Positions 17,141 through 26,299 of a stretch of 35,194 nucleotides of DNA are shown here, piece after piece (position 1 is the stretch's first letter; the number at the start of each line of letters is the position of its first letter). Source of the stretch: a virus. The stretch lies in the IMG/VR virus record IMGVR_UViG_3300042569_000285, positions 1 through 35,194 of that record. The stretch is one strand, 5' to 3'. A program made the translations under genes and the position numbers. The notes beneath the pieces are model-generated. The model did not search any database, was not told the origin of the DNA, and worked only from the letters and a program-made list of their open reading frames with translations.

Positions 17141-17707
17141 CTAATTTAAGTATTGCGAGGAACTGAGGAAGCGTCCCCCCCATACAGAATCTGACTTCTG
17201 TATAGTTGTTTCTGCGGAACTCTCAAGTTCCCCAGATTTCTTTACAGCGGTATCATTTTCTACAGATTCCAATCTTCCATTAATTGTTTGTACTGCATTT
17301 ACGATATCCGCCAAACCTTTGTTGATCTCTTCTAAACGAGAATCATTTTCTACAAGCTTATCGGTTAAAGCTTTTGTTACTTCTGCAACAGTGTTTACAA
17401 CACCATTAACTGCAGCTGCATTTGTTTCGCTACTCTTTGTAAGAGCTTCGCCAACAAAATTTTTGATTTCACTAAGAGTCTTTTCAAGGTCAGTCGCCTC
17501 ACCATTATCGGTGGAAGCGTCATCTGCAGATCCCTCTGTATCTACTGATGTTTCGACTGTCTCTTCTGTTGCTTCTGTTACTTCAACTTCATCAGACTTT
17601 GCAATTTCTTCTACTACTGGAGCTTCTTCAGCTTCAACAATTTCATCAACTACAACTTCTTCTTCAACTTCTACAACTTCTTCTACAACTTCATTATTTT
17701 CAGTCAT
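17141..17707 (-). CDS. Nested in-frame scaffold protein (residues 403-590 of the protease gene)
   Basis: Codon 403 of the protease frame is an ATG at 17707-17705. It is preceded by AAGGAGGTG, with AGGAGG at 17720-17715 and a seven-base spacer, the best ribosome binding site near this gene and better than that of the full-length start. Initiation here yields a 188-residue protein with no protease or Tudor domain, consisting of an acidic Glu/Val-rich N-terminal half and a helical C-terminal half. That is the composition of a scaffolding protein. Lambda uses the same plan (Nu3 within C). The start is inferred from sequence; no product has been observed. Confidence 0.7.
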   Translation of the reverse strand: MTENNEVVEEVVEVEEEVVVDEIVEAEEAPVVEEIAKSDEVEVTEATEETVETSVDTEGSADDASTDNGEATDLEKTLSEIKNFVGEALTKSSETNAAAVNGVVNTVAEVTKALTDKLVENDSRLEEINKGLADIVNAVQTINGRLESVENDTAVKKSGELESSAETTIQKSDSVWGGRFLSSSQYLN

Positions 17708-18913
17708 ATCAACACCTCCTTCATTTATTTGTGTGGCAACCAACTCTGCGTCACTTGCCTCATTCACTACTGTGTTAGGTAGAGAAACTTCTGATTGTAC
17801 ACCAAGGGATTTAAGGACTTTAACTGTCCAAGATCTAAGTGTACTCATTCTATGTCCTACAACTGTTTTAGATGGCTTCCAAGAGTCTCCGTCTTTTTCG
17901 TAAACTCTGATAACCACCGCTGGGTCTTCTGGTGTACCTGTAATTGTTACACTAGAATTTGGTACTTTAATTTTACCATTAGTTACTACTCTTGTTACTT
18001 TACCTCTTGCTGTGCCACCTGAAGAGCCCCACTGAACAAAATCTCCAGAAGAATATTCTCCTGCTTTTTTAATATATTTCTTTTTCTTTTTAGGATCTTT
18101 TTCAGTCTGGATATCTGAAAATCTTGGATTTTGCTTTGGATACTTCTTTGGAACATCATCACTTGTAACGGTTCCAGGATTAACTGCCTTATGTGTATCA
18201 ATAATTTCTGTCATTGCTTTTTCAATATCTGACTTTGTTATTTCGTCAATCCATCCAATAGATGGTAGGTCAGAACTGCAGGATGAGCAAGAATACTTTT
18301 CTTCTCTTGAAAGATAAGCCATTTCTTCCTCTTCACACCAAAATACATTCTTAATATTTGACTTAGAAAACATTCCCTCAGCAATTTCACCATCAATAGT
18401 TTTCTGAATAGAGAAAATATTGGCAAACTGATTTGCAGGTGAATCAACTAAGGATAACTCTACTAAATCATATTCCTTAATAACACGAACAGTTGTATTT
18501 GATTCTTCATCTAATTCTGTGTCTGTATCTTTAATTGCACCGCCGATTGAAAAACCAGTGAGTGTACCATCAAGAACCATCTCCCAGATGTCTTGAGCAC
18601 CCTTAGAAACATAGGTATCCACAAATACTCCCGTATATTGCTTCTTTGTCTCTGGGTCGAAAAATGTGTCTGATCTAAAAGAAACAACCTTTCCTGCTGG
18701 AATAGGTTGATGCATAAGTCTTACATTGCCACGAAAGTTTGCAAATGCTTTTTCTGAGGCTTCTGGAAGTATTCTATCACCTTGTTTGTCAATGTTATCA
18801 AGGGTGGCAAAGCCAGATACAATACGCTTTTCTTCATCAATTTTTGAAATTGGCATCGTCAAGTTGACGCTGTTACCATTCATAGAAAGGGAAGCCTTTT
18901 GTAAATTAATCAT
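17141..18913 (-). CDS. HK97-type prohead protease with Tudor-like (HVA1) insert and C-terminal scaffold
   Basis: This 590-residue protein lies between portal and capsid genes. Residues about 15-170 are a prohead protease: GFATLDNIDKQGD, catalytic-type H68 in LMHQ, S122 in TGFSIGG, and DLVELSLVDSPA. Then come a cysteine cluster (C193, C209, C212), a basic linker, and residues 287-360 matching the HVA1/DUF2945 Tudor-like fold (GDFVQWGSSGG, GTPEDPAVVIRV, VGHRMSTL). Residues 401-475 are a Glu/Val-rich acidic region and 476-555 a helical, coiled-coil-like scaffold. Fusion of protease and scaffold is common; the protease would cut the scaffold and capsid delta region in the prohead. An in-frame internal start with a strong Shine-Dalgarno lies at 17707. 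No clear Shine-Dalgarno precedes the first ATG, so ATG at codon 11 is an alternative start. Confidence 0.88.
   Translation of the reverse strand: MINLQKASLSMNGNSVNLTMPISKIDEEKRIVSGFATLDNIDKQGDRILPEASEKAFANFRGNVRLMHQPIPAGKVVSFRSDTFFDPETKKQYTGVFVDTYVSKGAQDIWEMVLDGTLTGFSIGGAIKDTDTELDEESNTTVRVIKEYDLVELSLVDSPANQFANIFSIQKTIDGEIAEGMFSKSNIKNVFWCEEEEMAYLSREEKYSCSSCSSDLPSIGWIDEITKSDIEKAMTEIIDTHKAVNPGTVTSDDVPKKYPKQNPRFSDIQTEKDPKKKKKYIKKAGEYSSGDFVQWGSSGGTARGKVTRVVTNGKIKVPNSSVTITGTPEDPAVVIRVYEKDGDSWKPSKTVVGHRMSTLRSWTVKVLKSLGVQSEVSLPNTVVNEASDAELVATQINEGGVDMTENNEVVEEVVEVEEEVVVDEIVEAEEAPVVEEIAKSDEVEVTEATEETVETSVDTEGSADDASTDNGEATDLEKTLSEIKNFVGEALTKSSETNAAAVNGVVNTVAEVTKALTDKLVENDSRLEEINKGLADIVNAVQTINGRLESVENDTAVKKSGELESSAETTIQKSDSVWGGRFLSSSQYLN
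17713..17721 (-). promoter_or_regulatory. Internal Shine-Dalgarno for the nested scaffold
   Basis: AAGGAGGTG at 17721-17713 lies within the protease reading frame with AGGAGG seven bases ahead of an in-frame ATG. Its match to the anti-Shine-Dalgarno exceeds that of most gene starts in the window. Confidence 0.75.
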
Positions 18914-18942
18914 AACAATTTAATTATACATTGCTTTTCTTG

Positions 18943-20577
18943 TTATTGTTGCTGTCTTCCTTCGCCTTGTGCATTTCTTGAACCAGTGTCGCCTTCATCT
19001 GCCTGATTGTTTTGACGTTCCTGATCTCTTCTTCTGTTTCCAGAGGCTTGAGCTGTTTGCTCAGAAGCCTGTTGACCAGTAAGTTGAACGGTTTCATCTC
19101 CTCCAGGAATTGCAGTAAGACCCAATCTTGAACGAACTTCGTTAGGAACAATAACCTTCATTCTTAAATAACGCTCGTCAATCTTGGACTGAGTATCTTC
19201 ATCTGTAAGGGTAAGTTCATTAAAAGCAAACTTAAACATATCAGTCTTTTCAGCAACAATTGCTGTAATTCTTTTTTCAAGGGCATCCTGTGCTGGACGA
19301 GTTACCTGTTCCTTAAATCCCTTGTCTGCTTCTTTTGCTGCAGCTAGGGAAAGTCCCTCTCCTGCACCAACTTTAGTCATAGGAACACGATGTGCCATAA
19401 GGATTTCTTGAAGATTTGCTTTACGATACTTATCAAATGATCCGTCTTGTATTCCGTTTTCTACAGGCTCCATCTTAACTTCTACCTTGCCACCTGCATC
19501 ATCTCCAGGAAGAGGAACAATAAGTGTTCTATGGGATTGCCCACGAAGGTTATTTTGGAAAAACTCAAATAGCTTTGCTTCTGCATCTCTGCTTAACTTT
19601 GCACCCTTAATCCAAAAAATGTAACGTGGAGTAGCCTTATTTTCAAAATACTCTAAGTTAAACTTAGATGAAAACTCATTTCCAGCCATTGCATTTTTGG
19701 CAGGAACAATTGACGGAATACCGTAATAGGTATTTGTTGGTGTGTAGTTTGCAATGTGAATAATTTCGTTTGGTCTAGGATCCGTTCCCATTTGAGGATT
19801 AACATCTTCTTTGTCGTGGAAGTTTCTAAAATATGTAAACTTTCCTCCAACTAGCTGAACATAACCATCACGAAGTCTGCGTACACGCATAGTTGCAGCA
19901 GGAATATGACCAATATAGCCAATCTCTCCAGTTGTTTTTCTGCCAATCTCAATGTAGCCATTTCCAGTAGTTTCATAATCTAGGTAAGCCTTTGTAAGTG
20001 TTTCTGTAAAGGTTTCCTCATCATTTCTAGTGTCTAGCCACTCTAAAATCTCTTGCTTTGCACGTTCTAGCTTCTTTCTAGTTTTTCCAAGCTTTACCGT
20101 ATTTTCTGCAAGGTCTTCTAGCATTTGCTTTACCTTTAGGGTTGGCTCTAGATAATAACCAAGACCAACAATATTAGTTACCTTTGCATTAATTGCAGCA
20201 TAGTTAGCAGAAGAAACTTCATATGTTTTTCCAAGAGAAATAAGATTATATGGTGGCTCAACTACATCAAAGATACCATAGGCATATTCAAAAAGGAGCA
20301 TTTGTTTTGAAGCAGCATCATCGCCTCTAAAACCATTTTTTGGTGGAGTATAATTTGTTGAAGAGCCCCCAACTTGACCAGCCTTCTCAAGTTTTCTTTT
20401 AGCATTACGCTTAAAGTTTTGACTTATTCCACGATACTTTAAAATTTCATCTGCTGAAACCATAAACTCGTCAACGGCTGCAATCTCTTCTTTTTTCTGA
20501 AGACTATCTATTGCAATATCGCTACCATAAATAATTTGACTTTGAGGAACTTCGTTATCCTCTACTCTTTCGCTCAT
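18943..20577 (-). CDS. Portal protein
   Basis: This is the dodecameric vertex protein through which DNA enters and leaves. The body matches PBSX/SPP1-like portals: LISLGKTYEVSSANYAAINA, an LDYETTGNGYIEIGR segment, TYYGIPSIVPAKNAM, SSKFNLEYFENKATPRYIFW, and AHRVPMTKVGAGEGLSLAA. The C-terminal 60 residues are Gln/Arg/Gly-rich and probably disordered. I start it at the ATG at 20577 because AAGGAG lies 10 nt upstream; a GTG at 20604 would add nine residues. The start overlaps the end of the upstream small gene by 23 bp. With the 20577 start it has 544 residues. No terminase gene lies upstream, although terminase normally adjoins portal. Confidence 0.9.
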   Translation of the reverse strand: MSERVEDNEVPQSQIIYGSDIAIDSLQKKEEIAAVDEFMVSADEILKYRGISQNFKRNAKRKLEKAGQVGGSSTNYTPPKNGFRGDDAASKQMLLFEYAYGIFDVVEPPYNLISLGKTYEVSSANYAAINAKVTNIVGLGYYLEPTLKVKQMLEDLAENTVKLGKTRKKLERAKQEILEWLDTRNDEETFTETLTKAYLDYETTGNGYIEIGRKTTGEIGYIGHIPAATMRVRRLRDGYVQLVGGKFTYFRNFHDKEDVNPQMGTDPRPNEIIHIANYTPTNTYYGIPSIVPAKNAMAGNEFSSKFNLEYFENKATPRYIFWIKGAKLSRDAEAKLFEFFQNNLRGQSHRTLIVPLPGDDAGGKVEVKMEPVENGIQDGSFDKYRKANLQEILMAHRVPMTKVGAGEGLSLAAAKEADKGFKEQVTRPAQDALEKRITAIVAEKTDMFKFAFNELTLTDEDTQSKIDERYLRMKVIVPNEVRSRLGLTAIPGGDETVQLTGQQASEQTAQASGNRRRDQERQNNQADEGDTGSRNAQGEGRQQQ

Positions 20578-20896
20578 TTGCAAATATCTCCTTCCAGTTT
20601 TCACTATCTCCGTAAGGAGTTAAGCCTTCAGCCATTCTGTCAATATCTTCTCTAGCCTCAGTATCGCTAACTCTTCCAACTCCAGGCATAAACTTTGCAA
20701 CACCATCTGGTTTACCCCAATATGCTGCTGACTTTGCCAACAAGTTCATTTTTTGAATGTCATGCTTCATTGATGGAATGTTTAGAGTATTACCATCATC
20801 GTCTTTAAATGGTTCTCCGTTTGGCAGGATCCATACATAAATGCCATATTCTGCACTTGACTCAACCGCCTGTACACCCTTTTTTGTATTATTCAT
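20555..20896 (-). CDS. Small protein preceding portal, possibly a head-module protein
   Basis: This 113-residue protein (MNNTKKGVQAVESSAEYGIY) overlaps the portal gene and opens the head module. It contains YGIYVWILPNGEPFKDDDGN and YGDSENWKEIFANERKSRG. Similar-sized proteins next to portal occur in actinobacterial phages, but I do not recognise a domain. A promoter (TTTACA, 18 bp, TATCAT) ends six bases before the ATG, so the transcript would begin at or next to the start codon. The role is unknown; it may be a head component or a packaging accessory. Confidence 0.72.
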   Translation of the reverse strand: MNNTKKGVQAVESSAEYGIYVWILPNGEPFKDDDGNTLNIPSMKHDIQKMNLLAKSAAYWGKPDGVAKFMPGVGRVSDTEAREDIDRMAEGLTPYGDSENWKEIFANERKSRG

Positions 20897-20902
20897 ACCA
20901 CT

Positions 20903-20932
20903 ATGATACCATTTCTACTCTTCTGTTGTAAA
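20903..20932 (-). promoter_or_regulatory. Promoter for the head module (leaderless start)
   Basis: On the minus strand TTTACA (20932-20927) and TATCAT (20908-20903) are separated by 18 bp. The -10 ends six bases before the ATG at 20896, so the expected start of transcription coincides with the start codon. It overlaps the 3' end of the LamG gene, so the head genes can be transcribed independently of the genes to their right. Confidence 0.6.
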
Positions 20933-23900
20933 GATAGAATCTTGACTTGGTGCAGTTTTTGATTTAATTTTTTCTCTAAAAAGATTAGTAGATGCAAGAT
21001 TGACAAAATAACCAGTATCTCCTGATGTTGGCTGTACCCACTGAAGTCTCTTTGTAGAATTATAGTACTGACCAACATAAACCTTTCCATTTTTTGTATG
21101 ATCTAAAGTTTCTTTTTTTAATTTAAAGTATCCAGGGCTTTGCTGTATTGGATTATCAACATTAAATATCTGATCAACCGTGTAGATATATCTTTTTGTT
21201 CCAGAGTTAACTACAAAAGTTTGACCAACAAATATCTTTTTATTTAACAGATAAAGCCTTCTTTGCTGTTCCTGATTAAAAGAAAAATACTCGTTGCTAA
21301 AAACTAAGAAATCTGAAAAGTTTGCTATTACATTTGAGCTTAAAGTAAGAGTTGTTGTATTTGTATAATCTCCATCACTTACAGCGTTTGTAACAGTAAT
21401 GTCAGTGAACGGTGATGTTCCAGCAGTTGTTATTTTTCTTAAAAGTTTTGTTCTTCCTGGAAAATATGACTCTGGAGCACCAATAACCTGAATGGTGTTA
21501 CTTCCAGAACCTCCATAGTTTGTTGTTGTGGTAGTTTCAAATGTTTGAGACTGACTTACAGTATAGTATCCAGTTACAGGTATTGTTATTTCTGAGCTAC
21601 CATCAATTAAGGATAGTACAGAAAAATCTCCAGCTGTCTCAACAAACCCACTAACATCTTCTGCGGTAAAATCTGATAACCAAACCTTTCCATACCCTGG
21701 CTCTTGCTGAGTTCCAATAATTCCTGGTATTCTATACTCATCAGATAGACCAACGACAGAGGTTGATTGTACTCTATGAGATACACCACCTGCAGTTAAG
21801 TTATATAAGTTTTTTACAAAATCCTTGCCTGAATTAGAGTCATATGGCTTTGCAAACAAAATTAACTGGTCTATTCTGGCACCAGTTGATGCAGATGCAT
21901 TTCCAATAGTAATAAGTGGCTTGTTTAGCTCTTCTGTATAAACAACTGTAACTTGTTGCCACTGATCTAAAAGAATTGATGACGCTTGTGAAGCAATGTT
22001 GCCATTTAAGTAAACGGAGGTGTTTGAACCCTTTGTTATATTACCAGTGCTGCCAACGCTAAATCCATTATTTGGGTTAAGGGAATCAAAGTCCAATATC
22101 TTATAGGTTCCAGATGACTGACCAGAATCAAAATAAAGCATAAAGGATATTACTTTTATGCCACCACCCTCAAGAGATTGCCTATCATGATTTATCTCTG
22201 TATAGTTATTTTTTAAACTAAGACCACTATAGAAACCATTGTAAAGAATAGGGGTCTCTAAAATATCTGGAATATTGACAGTTTTTGACGCACCAGTTAA
22301 ATATATTTTTGCTGGGTTTCCTCCAGGAGAGGCATTGCAAAGAACATAGTTTGTTGTTCCATTATCATCGCTTGTAAGCTGATAAGAAAAAAGTCTTAGG
22401 TAACTTAGCTTTGCTGGTTTTCTAATTAAATCATCTGTGGATAAAGATATGGCAAAACTAATTATATCTACTGGGTTTGTTGCAGGATTGTTTGACTGCA
22501 CCAACTGATTATTTAACCAGTCTCCAGACGTAATAGTTCTTTCTGTAACTGATGTGCTTGCAAGCCTTGCTGTTCCTGCAACTCCCTCTGAATATGGAAT
22601 ATTTGAAATACTTAAGGTCATAGCAGTTGAACCAAGTGGGTGTCCAATGTCTATTCTGTTGGCACCAGTTGTATTGCTTGATATAGGACAAAGTGCTTGC
22701 TGTGGAATATCAACAACTGCGGATCCAGAGGAAGATATAACAAATCTTTTTTGATTAGAGTTTGGCGAAGCGGTGTATTGATTCTTTAAACTGGATACTG
22801 CATTTCCTAGCAAACTAGAAGTAATAAGACCATCGGAAATAGACCTTATTTCTTTTAACTTTCCAGTAAACTCAAACTGTTCTGATGGTACCACATCATC
22901 AGATACCCAAGTGTTATCTGATCCAATTCTTATTTTTTGTGTACCAAAACTTAATGGCTTTATTTTATCTGTAGAAACAAGAATGTTTGAATTGCTTGAA
23001 GCTGTGCCATAAATAAAATATTCATTGCTTCCAGAAGTATAGTAACCAACATAAAAATCTTCAGATATGGTTGGGGCATTTTGTGTAACAAGAACGTCAT
23101 TTATTTTAAATACTAGTTTATCTACAGAGTCAACTTTTATTAAATATGCCTCAATGCTGTCTTGTAGGGTGTCCGAAAATGACTTAAACAATGTCTGCTT
23201 TGTAGTTGTAAGAGTTACCCCAGAACCATTAAACTTAAAAACCCAACCCCCAAGATTATGTGAAATAATGCTGTCAGAGTTTTTTAACTCTAAATATGAT
23301 GTTTTATTAAAATCAAATCCAGTTGTAGTAAATAGAAGATCTAAGCTTCTTTCTTCTAAAGTTCCTCTTTGAATAATTGTTGGTTCCTGAAAACTTTTAA
23401 GGATAAGGTTTCCTCTTTCTAGGCTAACATTATCTGTTTCGCTGACCGCCCAAGGATTGCCTGGACCAAAATCATACTTTTTAATTGTAGTTTGACCATC
23501 CATAGAAAAGTTATATAGTGCACCACCATTAGAATTAATAAACTGAGCTGGTGGATTATATCCACATCCATAAACAAAATGTCTAACTAGTCTTTCTCTT
23601 GCAAGCTCATAAGAATACAGAGCAATGCAGTCAAACTGTATGTTGGATATTCCAGATGGTTTTTGAAAGTAAAAGTATTCATCGTCTAGATCAAACGTAG
23701 GGAATAATGTTTGAGGATTAGTTATAGTTGTAGTATTTTTTGCACCGTTAACAGTAAGAGATATGTCAGAAGGGGTATAGGAAGCAACTATGTGTAGTGG
23801 CTTATTTACAGAATCTAGCGGTACAGAAACTTCACGATAATCGCTTTCTATTCCAAGCCTAAAAGTAATGTAATCATTTTTAACATAAATGCAGGTAGCA

Positions 23901-24271
23901 TAATCTACTGCTCCGTCAGCATCCACGTCCTTCTTTGTCATTATAACTTGCTCTGAAGAACTTGAGTTACTTATTTTTACCCAAAACTCTAAAGATGATT
24001 TATTTCCAACATCAGAAAGTGACATTTTTCTAAAGGAGGGTATTCTAATGTATCCATTCTCATTAACCTTAATAGATTGCTGACCACCATAAACAATAGG
24101 AAAAGAAACCTTACTTACGTTTTGGTATATTCCATTATAAAAACCTGATCCATTAGGGTTTGCGTATAAAAATCTATCTGGAGCCACAGGTTGACTATTT
24201 CCAACATTTGAATCATCTAAAGCATATACTACTGCTGGAGAAGCTAATTGAATTAAGTTAGAATAGGACAT
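20915..24271 (-). CDS. Large virion protein with LamG-like jelly-roll domains
   Basis: This 1118-residue protein has three segments that look like concanavalin A/LamG jelly-rolls: about 55-225 (SSLEFWVKISNSSSSEQVIM, LHIVASYTPSDISLTVNGA), about 320-480 (YLIKVDSVDKLVFKINDVLV) and about 680-825 (VISFMLYFDSGQSSGTYKIL, WQQVTVVYTEELNKP). Such domains bind glycans or serve as decoration. The C-terminal third has a Thr-rich beta region around residues 920-960. The gene sits between the RNR gene and the portal module, 15 bp after the RNR stop. It is probably a tail-fibre or decoration protein that contacts the host surface. The start ATG is poorly supported by any Shine-Dalgarno, and TATAAT overlaps the RNR stop just upstream. 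Confidence 0.72.
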   Translation of the reverse strand: MSYSNLIQLASPAVVYALDDSNVGNSQPVAPDRFLYANPNGSGFYNGIYQNVSKVSFPIVYGGQQSIKVNENGYIRIPSFRKMSLSDVGNKSSLEFWVKISNSSSSEQVIMTKKDVDADGAVDYATCIYVKNDYITFRLGIESDYREVSVPLDSVNKPLHIVASYTPSDISLTVNGAKNTTTITNPQTLFPTFDLDDEYFYFQKPSGISNIQFDCIALYSYELARERLVRHFVYGCGYNPPAQFINSNGGALYNFSMDGQTTIKKYDFGPGNPWAVSETDNVSLERGNLILKSFQEPTIIQRGTLEERSLDLLFTTTGFDFNKTSYLELKNSDSIISHNLGGWVFKFNGSGVTLTTTKQTLFKSFSDTLQDSIEAYLIKVDSVDKLVFKINDVLVTQNAPTISEDFYVGYYTSGSNEYFIYGTASSNSNILVSTDKIKPLSFGTQKIRIGSDNTWVSDDVVPSEQFEFTGKLKEIRSISDGLITSSLLGNAVSSLKNQYTASPNSNQKRFVISSSGSAVVDIPQQALCPISSNTTGANRIDIGHPLGSTAMTLSISNIPYSEGVAGTARLASTSVTERTITSGDWLNNQLVQSNNPATNPVDIISFAISLSTDDLIRKPAKLSYLRLFSYQLTSDDNGTTNYVLCNASPGGNPAKIYLTGASKTVNIPDILETPILYNGFYSGLSLKNNYTEINHDRQSLEGGGIKVISFMLYFDSGQSSGTYKILDFDSLNPNNGFSVGSTGNITKGSNTSVYLNGNIASQASSILLDQWQQVTVVYTEELNKPLITIGNASASTGARIDQLILFAKPYDSNSGKDFVKNLYNLTAGGVSHRVQSTSVVGLSDEYRIPGIIGTQQEPGYGKVWLSDFTAEDVSGFVETAGDFSVLSLIDGSSEITIPVTGYYTVSQSQTFETTTTTNYGGSGSNTIQVIGAPESYFPGRTKLLRKITTAGTSPFTDITVTNAVSDGDYTNTTTLTLSSNVIANFSDFLVFSNEYFSFNQEQQRRLYLLNKKIFVGQTFVVNSGTKRYIYTVDQIFNVDNPIQQSPGYFKLKKETLDHTKNGKVYVGQYYNSTKRLQWVQPTSGDTGYFVNLASTNLFREKIKSKTAPSQDSIFTTEE

Positions 24272-24286
24272 ATGGCATCCATTTTA

Positions 24287-26224
24287 TTATACCGCTTTAC
24301 TGATATCGGTGATATCGCAAGCACCTGCAACACAAGCTAAATCTTGTACAGATGTAGTACCGTCAAATGTTTCATATATTTCAAGCCATTTCCAATCAAG
24401 GTCTTCTGGTGTTTCAGACAATAGTTTTTCATACTCTGCCTTTGTAATTTCTTGATATGGAGCTTGCTGATATGTGTGCTCTGAATAAGGCAAGAATGAT
24501 ACTCCTGACATTTCATCAATATGGTCATATACCCAAGCACCTACTGCCATCCATTCATCTTCTTTAACTGAAACAGTAATAGATGGTTTGTGCTCCGCCC
24601 AATGTCTTTGGTATGTAAGCCAAATATCTAAATGCTGAACAGCAGTTAAATCTTCACGAAGTTTTGCACCTTCTGGTGCTGCAATAGGAAATGTAAACAC
24701 CATAGTATCGTTTGGCTTCATTACATCTGGCTCGTGCTTTACACCCATATCTACAAGGAATGAAGTAATTGGGTCTTTCATGTCTCCACGAATAGTGCGA
24801 GCATAATATTGAGAGTGCCAAGGGTGCATTCCTGAAGATGCATTTACCAACTGAGAAACTGTTCCAGAAGGCTTAACACAAGTAATAGCTGCAGCCTGAT
24901 TAATACCAATTTTTTGTGCCCACTTTTTATTTACCGCAACAGATACTTCACGAAGTTCGTCTAACCATAGAGATAGCTTTTCTACGCCCTCAGAGCCATT
25001 CAGAACACGATGGGATAGCTGACCAGTTAATGAGACACCAAGTAATCTTTCTTCCTCTGAGTTCTTCTGCCAGATTTTTCTTAGATATTTGAATCTTGTA
25101 AAAGTAGACTGAACTGTACCAAGAATTGTTGCAAGTTCTACCTTAGCCTTAAGGTCTTCTAGGGTATCTGTATCTCTAACAATAACTTCGGTTAGGTTAC
25201 AGAACTGGTAAGGACGAAGAATGATTTCTGAACAAGGGTTAGTTCCAAAGTCTACGGTTGAGTCTCTTCTACCATTTTTTGCTGCAACTTTTTGTGCTGC
25301 CTCACGACTAAAGATGCCTCTTTCTCCAGATTTTGAATCGTACAAAGACTTCCATTCGTCCATAAAAACTTCCATAGTTGGTCTTGTATTGTAAACCGCA
25401 GAATTATTTGCAAGGGCTCTTTGACCAGAGTATTCCCACCAAGAACCTGATTTTGCTGCTGCCATATTACGATCTTCAAGGTCTGATAGTGAAATCATTG
25501 CTGAACGGCGTACACCGCCTACGACTACAACCTCTGCAACCTTACACATTAAGTCATGTGCTTCTAGGGGTGTTAGTTTTCTTCCCTTTGCATTCTTTAA
25601 AAGTGCAATAGAAAACTTAAATAAACGATCTAGTGGGTCTGGACCAGATGCACGACCACCAAATGTTTTTAGGCGAGCACCTGCTGGTCTAACATTAGAC
25701 ATATCCCATTCTGGAATCTGACCTTGCCATAAAAGTGCAAGAAGTTCTTTAAATGCTCTTGCCCATCCTGCTTTTGAGTCCTCTACAACAATTACAGAAC
25801 CTGTTGGCTCAAAGTGTTCGCTAACTTCTGGAAGTTGGTTAACGTAGCGTGATTCTACGGAGTATCCCACACCAGTTCCACACATCAGAATATACATTGC
25901 TTCATCGAATGATCTTAAACTATCTACTGGCATGTAAGCACAGTTATAGATGCAGGTGTTGTCTCTTTCGAGAGCTGGACCTGCTGTCATAAATGCTCTC
26001 ATGGATGGCATTACTTTTGTTTCAAGAATTGCAGACTTAATTTCTTTAATTGTTTTTGAATCAACAGTAAAATCACTGTGTCTGCTCAATGCATCAAAGA
26101 TGTAATCACTATAACGTGATACAGTTTCTTCCCAGTTTTCTCTACGATTATCTTCTTCTCTCCACCTTGCATATCTTGTCTTGTGGATTACTTGCTGGTA
26201 TGCCGTTGGCAAAGAAACTGTCAT
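24287..26224 (-). CDS. Adenosylcobalamin-dependent class II ribonucleoside-triphosphate reductase
   Basis: This reduces ribonucleotides to deoxyribonucleotides with B12, supplying dNTPs for phage DNA synthesis. The sequence looks like monomeric RTPR (Lactobacillus leichmannii type). Numbered from the ATG: NPCSE with thiyl-radical C331 and E333, C342 in QFCNLTE paired with an N-terminal cysteine (C91 or C95 in DNTCIYNC), and the C-terminal redox pair C631/C636 (CVAGAC) that takes electrons from thioredoxin. MCGTGVGYSVESR and KPSGTVSQLVNASSGMHP are further family motifs. I chose the ATG at 26224 over the GTG at 26233 because GGAG lies eight bases before the ATG and overlaps the GTG. It has its own promoter and interrupts the virion genes. 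Confidence 0.93.
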   Translation of the reverse strand: MTVSLPTAYQQVIHKTRYARWREEDNRRENWEETVSRYSDYIFDALSRHSDFTVDSKTIKEIKSAILETKVMPSMRAFMTAGPALERDNTCIYNCAYMPVDSLRSFDEAMYILMCGTGVGYSVESRYVNQLPEVSEHFEPTGSVIVVEDSKAGWARAFKELLALLWQGQIPEWDMSNVRPAGARLKTFGGRASGPDPLDRLFKFSIALLKNAKGRKLTPLEAHDLMCKVAEVVVVGGVRRSAMISLSDLEDRNMAAAKSGSWWEYSGQRALANNSAVYNTRPTMEVFMDEWKSLYDSKSGERGIFSREAAQKVAAKNGRRDSTVDFGTNPCSEIILRPYQFCNLTEVIVRDTDTLEDLKAKVELATILGTVQSTFTRFKYLRKIWQKNSEEERLLGVSLTGQLSHRVLNGSEGVEKLSLWLDELREVSVAVNKKWAQKIGINQAAAITCVKPSGTVSQLVNASSGMHPWHSQYYARTIRGDMKDPITSFLVDMGVKHEPDVMKPNDTMVFTFPIAAPEGAKLREDLTAVQHLDIWLTYQRHWAEHKPSITVSVKEDEWMAVGAWVYDHIDEMSGVSFLPYSEHTYQQAPYQEITKAEYEKLLSETPEDLDWKWLEIYETFDGTTSVQDLACVAGACDITDISKAV

Positions 26225-26270
26225 TATATTCACTCCGTATTATATTATTCCCAGATTGGGTTAGATATCT

Positions 26271-26299
26271 ATTGTACCGTATTTGATGTTAGTTGTCTA
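26271..26299 (-). promoter_or_regulatory. Promoter of the RNR gene
   Basis: On the minus strand TAGACA (26299-26294) and TACAAT (26276-26271) are 17 bp apart, a good sigma-70/SigA match. The transcript would start about 40 nt before the ATG. The -35 overlaps the -35 of the divergent plus-strand promoter, so the two are likely to compete. Confidence 0.65.

Noticed and set aside
17319-17903. A 194-codon plus-strand frame opposite the protease gene
   Set aside because: It is Ser/Thr-rich only because it is antisense to the Glu/Val-rich acidic region of the protease gene; no promoter or ribosome site is seen.
26225-26270. A cobalamin riboswitch before the B12-dependent RNR
   Set aside because: The predicted leader is only about 40 nt, too short for a B12 aptamer, and no B12-box sequence is seen.
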